DNA from: Rhodospirillaceae bacterium
GTDB taxonomy: Bacteria; Pseudomonadota; Alphaproteobacteria; Rhodospirillales; Magnetospirillaceae
Direction: 5' to 3'
Assembly: GCA_030151865.1 (NCBI GenBank)
Contig: JASLCK010000180.1
Coordinates: 1-10,963, forward strand
DNA length: 10,963 nt
How positions within the stretch are numbered: the stretch's first letter is position 1; every line of letters begins with the position of its first letter. Of the stretch, positions 7,317 to 10,963 are shown in pieces. The notes beneath the pieces were generated by a model that saw only the letters and a program-made list of their open reading frames with translations, was not told the origin of the DNA and searched no databases. Both the position numbers and the translations under genes were made by a program.

Positions 7317-7611
7317 GAAACCCTCCACCACAAAAGAAAGCCAAAATCCCGCGACCGGAATCCCCGAAAGACCCGGTCCGCCGCTGTGCTTACGCTATCA
7401 CAGGAAAACAGGCAATGCCCGGCCGATGGTACTTTTATGACAGTCGCAAAGACACTGTATCGAAACCTGCGGCACGCCCCCGCACAGGACCGCCTGACAG
7501 ACCATGCGACAGGCTTGGTAAACTATCCTAACCGCGACTGACATTTTGACCCGCCCACCCCCGCCCCTTCTGATAGGCCACCATAAACAAAAGGTAACCA
7601 TAGAGCGAATT

Positions 7612-7630
7612 TCATTCTTCTAAAGAATGA
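7612..7630. repeat. Perfect inverted repeat (8-bp arms), candidate operator or RNA hairpin
   Basis: TCATTCTT (7612-7619) and AAGAATGA (7623-7630) are perfect complements around CTA, flanked by AATT at 7608-7611 and 7635-7638. No U-tract follows on either strand, so a terminator is less likely than a protein-binding dyad. It lies 157 nt before the regulator start and about 300 nt before the permease start. A further AAGAAT half-site occurs at 7681-7686. Confidence 0.5.
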
Positions 7631-7774
7631 TGGAAATTCCCACCCTTTGGCGAATAAGTTTATCTAACCCCTTACGATTTAAGAATTTTGAAAAATGTCG
7701 AGATGCCAACCCGAGCGCGATATGCATAGCACCCTCGCGGCAATTCCATATCGTCTGTTCCCCTTTGAGTGTGA

Positions 7775-7786
7775 GATAGTCTTCCC
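7775..7786 (+). promoter_or_regulatory. Possible -10 element giving a leaderless transcript for the S24-type regulator
   Basis: GATAGT at 7775-7780 resembles a -10 box and would place the transcript start at about 7787, exactly the A of the start codon. The only ribosome-site-like bases upstream of this ATG are GAGA at 7773-7776, ten bases away, which is weak. The -35 region (about 7752-7757) does not match TTGACA, so this is a hypothesis only. Confidence 0.25.
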
Positions 7787-8419
7787 ATGCTGAAACATGG
7801 TGACATTTGGGCGGCAATCGACCGCCTGGCCCAGGAGAACGGTCTGACGGCTTCTGGCCTCGCACGTCGGGCAGGGCTTGATCCGACCACATTCAATCGC
7901 AGCAAGCGCATGACCCGCGAAGGGAAACCGCGCTGGCCCAGCACGGAGAGTATTTCCAAGATTTTGGAGGCTACGGGGTCCAGCCTGCCCCATTTCGTCG
8001 GTCTGGTCCGCCATGACCAGTTGGCGGAAACACGGCAGCGTACCGCGCCGTTGGCCAGCCTCGACAACATCATCCGCACCAACCACTTCGATGCGGGCGG
8101 GCACCCCCTGGGGGAAGACTGGGATGAGATCCCCATGCCCGACGTGGCCGATCCCCACGCTTTCGCCATCGAAGTGACGGGTGATGAATACGCCCCGGTT
8201 TATCGGGACGGCGACATTCTGATTGTCTCCCCCTCTGCCGCGCCGCGCCGTGGCGATCGGGTGCTGGTGCGCACCGCCGCCGGCGACATTCTGATTTCCC
8301 GCCTGTTACGCCAAACCGCCAAGCGGTTGGAGCTTCAGTCTCTGCAAAACGGCCCGGAAATCTGTCTTGGCACCGAAGAAGTGACCTCTCTGGCCCGCAT
8401 CGTCTGGGCCAGCCAATAA
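7787..8419 (+). CDS. XRE-type regulator with S24/LexA-like C-terminal domain, apparently peptidase-dead
   Basis: This 210-aa DNA-binding protein has an N-terminal helix-turn-helix (about 5-70: WAAIDRLAQENGLTASGLAR, RAGLDPTTFNRSKR, STESISKILEATGSSL) and a C-terminal S24-like beta domain (about 115-208: HAFAIEVTGDEYAPVYRDGD, ILIVSPSAAPRRGDRVLVRT). In LexA/CI-like proteins the peptidase serine sits in G-D-S-M-x-P and the lysine in V-K-R-L. Here the first reads GDEYAP, so E134 replaces the serine, and the second reads ILISRLL, with Ser at the lysine position. Self-cleavage is therefore unlikely; the domain may act in dimerisation or sensing. The start MLKHGDIWAAIDRLA matches my memory of alphaproteobacterial relatives, which supports ATG 7787 despite its weak ribosome site. 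It stands alone, divergent from the ABC genes, and ends at a strong terminator. It may regulate itself or the transporter; its targets are unknown. Confidence 0.93.
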   Translation: MLKHGDIWAAIDRLAQENGLTASGLARRAGLDPTTFNRSKRMTREGKPRWPSTESISKILEATGSSLPHFVGLVRHDQLAETRQRTAPLASLDNIIRTNHFDAGGHPLGEDWDEIPMPDVADPHAFAIEVTGDEYAPVYRDGDILIVSPSAAPRRGDRVLVRTAAGDILISRLLRQTAKRLELQSLQNGPEICLGTEEVTSLARIVWASQ

Positions 8420-8450
8420 GCAAAAACCTGATCGAACGTCCCAAGAAATA

Positions 8451-8489
8451 GGAAAGGGGCGGACTGGAATTCCCGGTCCGCCCCTTTCC
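8451..8489. terminator. Very long bidirectional rho-independent terminator
   Basis: A perfect 14-bp stem pairs GGAAAGGGGCGGAC (8451-8464) with GTCCGCCCCTTTCC (8476-8489), extended inward by a T-G pair and GG/CC around a loop with AATTC. The U-rich part is partly inside the stem (CCCCTTTCCTTG on the plus strand; TATTTCTTGG after it on the minus strand). It lies between the convergent regulator and GST-like genes and should stop both. Confidence 0.9.
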
Positions 8490-8504
8490 TTGTCTGGAAA
8501 CGGC

Positions 8505-9107
8505 TTATCCCTTGGGTTGGGTCTGCACCATCGAGGGACGCTGCGACACCGCCTGATACCAGGCCGTCAAGGTCGGACGGCCGGGACGCCAGTCTCCAAC
8601 GATATCGCGGAAATCCAGATAGCCCAGAGCGGCGGCACAGGCGATTTCGCCAATGCTGGACAGGCCGTCAAAGCTGGCCGCTTCGCGTTCCATCTCATCC
8701 AGGGCGCGCCGCACGGCGGCTTGTTGGCGCTCCAACCAGCTTTGCCACAGCAATTCGCCCGGACGCATCAGGGTTTCCACCCGCACCAGCAAGGCAGCGT
8801 CCAACAGGCCGTCCGCCAGGGCCTGACGACGCAATGCCGTCCAGCGGGCCGCTCCGGCGGACGGAAACAGCTTCGCCCCCGTATGCAGGCTGTCCAAATA
8901 TTCGCAGATCACCGGCGAGTCATAGAGAACGCCGTCATCGGTGATCAGGGCAGGCACCTTGCCCAACGGGTTGTCCTTGGGCAGATCGGTTTCCGGCGAC
9001 CAGGCATTGGTGGGCTCCAGGGTGATCTTGTCCTCCTGGCCGGTTTCCAAGGCGGTCAGCATGACCTTGCGGACATAAGGCGACGACGGGGAATAGCGAA
9101 GCTTCAT
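8505..9107 (-). CDS. Glutathione S-transferase-like protein
   Basis: This 200-aa soluble protein has a two-domain GST layout. The thioredoxin-like N-terminal domain (1-75) shows MKLRYSPSSPYVRKV with a Ser-Pro-Tyr segment at the glutathione site (S9, Y11), the cis-proline motif GKVPAL with P52, and DSPVICEYLD (63-72), where D63-S64 take the place of the Glu-Ser pair that binds the gamma-glutamyl group. The helical C-terminal domain (about 88-195) includes LADGLLDAALLVRVETLMRP and the N-capping-like SIGEIACAAALGYLDF (151-166). It is closest to the small YibF-like GSTs; the substrate is unknown. Two ATGs adjoin; the second (9107) is chosen because GGGA at 9115-9118 is better spaced, but 9110 is equally possible. 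It lies 33 nt after gloB on the same strand, which fits a glutathione-linked operon. Confidence 0.93.
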   Translation of the reverse strand: MKLRYSPSSPYVRKVMLTALETGQEDKITLEPTNAWSPETDLPKDNPLGKVPALITDDGVLYDSPVICEYLDSLHTGAKLFPSAGAARWTALRRQALADGLLDAALLVRVETLMRPGELLWQSWLERQQAAVRRALDEMEREAASFDGLSSIGEIACAAALGYLDFRDIVGDWRPGRPTLTAWYQAVSQRPSMVQTQPKG

Positions 9108-9140
9108 CATCTGATCCCATGCAAACGGGGAAAAAGCCGG

Positions 9141-9914
9141 TCAGAACACGTCCTTGCGGCGGCGGATTTCAGCAAAGACTTGGGCCGGATCGGCCCCATC
9201 CTCAAGCCCGACCGCCCGTTTGACCGCAACCACATCAGCGCGCAGGAAGGGATTGGCGGCCTTTTCTTGGCCTAAGCTGGACGGCACGGTCGGCAAACCA
9301 CGCGCCCGCAAGGCGTCGATGTCGGCGATGCGGGCGGTCAGGTCGGGATTATCAGGTTCGATGGTCCGGGCGAAGCGGGCGTTGCTTTGAGTATATTCGT
9401 GGGCGCAATAGACCAGGGTTTCATCGGGCAGGCCGCGCAGCTTGCACAGGCTGTCCCACATCTGCGCCGCCGTGCCTTCGAACAGACGGCCGCACCCCAA
9501 CGAGAACAGAGTATCGCCGCAAAACAGCGCCTGATTTTCCGGCACCCAATAAGCGATATGCCCCGCAGTGTGGCCCGGCACCGACATGACGATCACCGCC
9601 ACCCCGCCCAGCAAAAAGCTGTCGCGGTCGCCGACCTGCCGATCAATGCCGGGAATGCGCTGGCTGTCGTCGCCCGCCCCGATGATCGTACAGCCGAACC
9701 GCTGTTTCAGCAGGATATTGCCGCCCGTATGGTCGCCATGATGGTGGGTGTTCAGAATATGTGTCAGACGCCAGCCTTTGGCCGCCAGCACGGCGGCGAC
9801 CGGCTCGGCCTCGGCGGGATCGACGGCGGCAGTGGCCCCCGTATCCGGATCGTGCAGCAGATAGATGTAATTGTCGGAAAGGACCGGGACCTGTTCGATG
9901 TCCAGTCTGGGCAT
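9141..9914 (-). CDS. gloB: Hydroxyacylglutathione hydrolase (glyoxalase II)
   Basis: This 257-aa cytoplasmic metallo-hydrolase converts S-D-lactoylglutathione to D-lactate and glutathione, the second step of methylglyoxal detoxification. It has the metallo-beta-lactamase fold with the binuclear metal motif THHHGDH (56-62; H57, H59, D61, H62), H115 in PGHTAGH, bridging D134 in FCGDTLF and H172 in YCAHEYT. The glyoxalase II C-terminal part is complete: CGRLFEGTAAQMWDSL (141-156), YTQSNARFA, then NPFLRAD (221-227) and VFAEIRRRKDVF at the end. Length is normal. The frame is open to 9998, but ATG 9914 is chosen: GAGG lies six bases upstream and MPRLDIEQVPVLSDNYIYLL is the usual family start. It is followed by the GST-like gene and is divergent from the methyltransferase-like gene. 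Confidence 0.97.
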   Translation of the reverse strand: MPRLDIEQVPVLSDNYIYLLHDPDTGATAAVDPAEAEPVAAVLAAKGWRLTHILNTHHHGDHTGGNILLKQRFGCTIIGAGDDSQRIPGIDRQVGDRDSFLLGGVAVIVMSVPGHTAGHIAYWVPENQALFCGDTLFSLGCGRLFEGTAAQMWDSLCKLRGLPDETLVYCAHEYTQSNARFARTIEPDNPDLTARIADIDALRARGLPTVPSSLGQEKAANPFLRADVVAVKRAVGLEDGADPAQVFAEIRRRKDVF

Positions 9915-9947
9915 GACCAACCTCGCGCCGGGGACAGCAGAGCCGCA

Positions 9948-9977
9948 ACCATAGCGCCCGCCTTGCCATGCGGTCAC
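9948..9977 (-). promoter_or_regulatory. Candidate promoter of gloB-GST
   Basis: On the minus strand GTGACC (9977-9972) and TATGGT (9953-9948) are separated by 18 nt, a fair match to sigma-70 -35 and -10 boxes. Transcription would begin near 9941, giving a leader of about 27 nt before the gloB start and its GAGG site. Confidence 0.4.
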
Positions 9978-10007
9978 GCGGATTTCGCTTGCCGCCAAAG
10001 CCGGGGC

Positions 10008-10023
10008 GCTTCATTGATGAAGC
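10008..10023. promoter_or_regulatory. Perfect 16-bp palindrome abutting the methyltransferase-like start codon
   Basis: GCTTCATTGATGAAGC is identical to its reverse complement and ends exactly at the base before ATG 10024. As DNA it could be an operator; as RNA it folds into a 6-bp stem with a TTGA loop over the ribosome-binding region, where the only weak site (ATGAAG) lies. A five-codon mini-ORF beginning ATG 10017 also overlaps the main start. Confidence 0.5.
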
Positions 10024-10782
10024 ATGTGGAATGACGTCGTCGATCTGCGGGATTTTTATGAAGGCGGGTTGGGCCAGATGGCCCGGCGCATGATCCGCCG
10101 CCAAATCCGCGCCCTGTGGCCGGATGTCCGGGGCGAACGGGTGCTGGGGCTGGGCTTTGCCACACCCTATCTGCGCCCGTTCCGCGACGATACCGAACGG
10201 GTCTTGGCGGTCATGCCGTCTTCCATGGGGGTGCTCAGTTGGCCGCCCGAAGGCCCCGGTCTGGTGGCGCTGGCCGATGAAACCGACCTTCCCCTGCCTG
10301 ACCGGTCAATTGATCGGGTGGTGATCATCCATACCCTGGAATCGACCGAGCATGTGCGCGGCATGATGCGCGAAGTCTGGCGGGTGTTGAGCGACAGCGG
10401 ACGCCTGCTGGTGATCGTGCCCAACCGGCGCGGCATTTGGGCGCGCCTGGACGGCACCCCGTTCGGTCAAGGGCGCCCCTATACCCACGGCCAATTGGTG
10501 CGCATGCTGCGCGACAACCTGTTCATGCCGCAGCAGGAAGCCTCGGCCCTTTACATGCCGCCCGTGAAAAGCCGTTTCATCCTGCGCACCGCGCCCGCCT
10601 GGGAAAAGCTGGGGGAAAAACTGTTCCACCGCTTCGCCGGGGTGGTGCTGGTGGAAGCCTCCAAGCAGATCTATGCCGGTACCGCCCTGCACAGCGGATC
10701 GGAACGGCACAAACCCTATATCGCCCTGCCCCAGGGCTTCCGCCGCAACCTGCCGGACGGCAAACGGCTTTCAAGCCGATAG
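10024..10782 (+). CDS. Class I SAM-methyltransferase-like protein with degenerate cofactor motif
   Basis: This 252-aa soluble protein has the layout of a Methyltransf_11-type Rossmann domain: a strand-loop GERVLGLGFATPYLRPF (37-53), then LALADETDLPLPDRSIDRV-like segment at about 81-99, VVIIHTLEST (99-108), the helix MMREVWRVL (114-122), and strand SGRLLVIVPNRRGIWARLDG (125-144). The cofactor loop, usually D-x-G-x-G-x-G, reads GLGFATP, and the acidic residue expected at the end of strand 2 is absent (VLAVMPSS), so SAM binding is uncertain. The C-terminal third (YMPPVKSRFILRTAPAWEKL, VVLVEASKQIYAGTA) seems specific to this group. A gloB-divergent partner of this type is, from memory, common in alphaproteobacteria. 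No strong ribosome site precedes ATG 10024, but MWNDVVDLRDFYEG looks like a family start. Target unknown. Confidence 0.88.
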   Translation: MWNDVVDLRDFYEGGLGQMARRMIRRQIRALWPDVRGERVLGLGFATPYLRPFRDDTERVLAVMPSSMGVLSWPPEGPGLVALADETDLPLPDRSIDRVVIIHTLESTEHVRGMMREVWRVLSDSGRLLVIVPNRRGIWARLDGTPFGQGRPYTHGQLVRMLRDNLFMPQQEASALYMPPVKSRFILRTAPAWEKLGEKLFHRFAGVVLVEASKQIYAGTALHSGSERHKPYIALPQGFRRNLPDGKRLSSR

Positions 10783-10844
10783 TTGAAAAACTCCCCGGAC
10801 AGGGCGTACCCTGCGTTCTGCCGCGTTTCGGCAACTGAGAGCAG

Positions 10845-10873
10845 ATTTCGACCTGATTGGATCAGATCGAAAA
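10845..10873. repeat. 29-nt imperfect palindrome (copy A)
   Basis: ATTTCGA-C-CTGAT (10845-10857) and ATCAG-A-TCGAAAT (10861-10873) pair around TGG with a single internal C/A mismatch. The architecture matches the palindrome at 10932-10963. Only 2-3 T or A bases adjoin, so a terminator role is not supported. Confidence 0.6.
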
Positions 10874-10901
10874 TGCGATAAGCCCGTGCGGCGTTTGAGC
10901 G

Positions 10902-10920
10902 GGCCCGGAACGGGCCGTTT
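10902..10920 (+). terminator. Terminator-like hairpin downstream of the methyltransferase-like gene
   Basis: GGCCCG (10902-10907) and CGGGCC (10911-10916) form a 6-bp GC stem around GAA, followed by GTTTG. It is 119 nt past the stop codon. The T run is short, so its strength is doubtful. Confidence 0.4.
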
Positions 10921-10931
10921 GACACAAAACC

Positions 10932-10963
10932 AGAGCCGATCCCGATTGATCGGAATCGGCTCT
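10932..10963. repeat. 32-nt imperfect palindrome (copy B) at the window edge
   Basis: AGAGCCGAT-C-CCGAT (10932-10946) pairs with ATCGG-A-ATCGGCTCT (10949-10963) around TG, again with one internal C/A mismatch at the corresponding place. It begins 7 nt after a perfect TTGACA. The window ends at its last base, so it may extend further and could be a terminator if T-rich DNA follows. Confidence 0.6.

Larger units (their letters stand above)
7317..7786. other. Long gene-free divergent region; AT-rich patch with hairpin
   Basis: About 470 nt between the ABC permease (leftward) and the S24-type regulator (rightward) hold no convincing gene. The minus-strand frame at 7398-7601 and the frames at 7620-7892 have unlikely composition (many Cys and Trp, or antisense to the regulator). 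Bases about 7575-7700 are clearly AT-rich compared with the rest and contain the perfect hairpin at 7612-7630. No strong sigma-70 pair was found for either gene. Confidence 0.6.
10819..10920 (+). ncRNA. Candidate small RNA of about 100 nt
   Basis: A promoter-like TTGAAA-18 nt-TACCCT pair would start a transcript near 10819. The RNA could fold into TGCCG/CGGCA (10819-10833), the long hairpin 10845-10873 and the terminator-like stem GGCCCG-GAA-CGGGCC (10902-10916) followed by GTTT. No known RNA family was recognised. The same elements could instead be part of a dispersed intergenic repeat or the 3' end of the methyltransferase-like transcript. Confidence 0.25.
10783..10963. other. Non-coding tail with promoter-like pair, hairpins and related palindromes
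   Basis: The last 181 nt hold no convincing gene; a minus-strand frame at 10716-10925 overlaps the methyltransferase-like 3' end and several palindromes. It contains TTGAAA (10783-10788) with TACCCT (10807-10812) at 18-nt spacing, a small hairpin TGCCG-CGTTT-CGGCA (10819-10833), a large palindrome (10845-10873), a GC hairpin with GTTT (10902-10920), a perfect TTGACA (10919-10924) and a second large palindrome ending at the window edge. Confidence 0.5.

Noticed and set aside
6213..7541. 442-aa plus-strand open frame opposite the ABC permease
   Set aside because: It is antisense to a clear permease with 12 membrane segments; its product is full of His, Gln and Arg with no domain, as expected for a shadow frame in GC-rich DNA.
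7398..7601. 67-aa minus-strand frame upstream of the permease
   Set aside because: Cys- and Trp-rich product unlike the neighbours, no ribosome site, no recognisable family.
8490..9275. 261-aa plus-strand open frame opposite the GST-like gene and the gloB 3' end
   Set aside because: It spans the antisense of two real genes and the terminator, with no ribosome site or domain.
9915..9998. N-terminal extension of gloB (28 extra residues)
   Set aside because: ATG 9914 has a GAGG site at ideal distance and the family-typical start; the extension would cover the likely promoter.
9387..10034. 215-aa plus-strand open frame opposite gloB
   Set aside because: Antisense to a complete glyoxalase II; it also crosses the gloB promoter region and palindrome.
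10716..10925. 69-aa minus-strand frame over the end of the methyltransferase-like gene
   Set aside because: It overlaps a real gene and is largely made of the palindromes; low likelihood of coding.

Overview
The window is visibly GC-rich, with G/C favoured at third codon positions and almost no spare space inside gene clusters. Several proteins look alphaproteobacterial: a class 2 PyrD followed by a CECR5-like HAD protein, an XRE-S24 regulator beginning MLKHGDIWAAIDRLA, and a gloB gene divergent from a degenerate methyltransferase-like gene. My best guess, from protein-family memory only, is a member of the Rhodospirillales (Magnetospirillum-like). No rRNA, tRNA, CRISPR array, transposase or phage module was seen, so this is mostly ordinary chromosomal housekeeping and accessory DNA.

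Layout, left to right. (1) 1-324 (+): the 3' part of a small cupin gene carrying an apparent one-base deletion, followed 17 nt later by an aldo/keto reductase (342-1334). (2) 1342-1376: a strong bidirectional hairpin terminator separating the reductase from a convergent minus-strand operon. (3) 1391-3665 (-): DUF952 protein -> pyrD (dihydroorotate dehydrogenase, pyrimidine synthesis) -> HAD class IIA protein, with gaps of 5 nt and a one-base TGATG overlap. (4) 3666-3953: an intergenic region with a tight cluster of inverted repeats, then a small unknown plus-strand ORF (3954-4166). (5) 4227-7316 (-): a two-gene ABC transporter, made of a fused double-length permease and an ATPase with an extra C-terminal domain. 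No substrate-binding protein gene is present in the window. (6) 7317-7786: about 470 nt without a convincing gene, containing an AT-rich patch with a perfect hairpin, upstream of an XRE/S24-type regulator (7787-8419) whose peptidase residues appear substituted. (7) 8451-8489: a very long bidirectional terminator. (8) 8505-9914 (-): gloB (glyoxalase II) followed by a GST-like gene, a small glutathione-linked operon. (9) 10024-10782 (+): a methyltransferase-fold protein with a degenerate SAM motif, divergent from gloB and preceded by a perfect palindrome touching its start codon. (10) 10783-10963: non-coding DNA with a promoter-like pair, a terminator-like hairpin and two large, related imperfect palindromes.

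How they work together: PyrD feeds UMP synthesis. GloB hydrolyses S-D-lactoylglutathione in methylglyoxal detoxification, and the GST-like protein and aldo/keto reductase may also serve electrophile or carbonyl metabolism. The ABC pair would import a small organic or inorganic anion if a binding protein is supplied from elsewhere. The least explained parts are the non-coding palindromes at 3796-3833, 7612-7630, 10008-10023 and 10845-10963, the apparently peptidase-dead S24 regulator and the binding-protein-less transporter. I did not find strong evidence for an undescribed multi-gene system.
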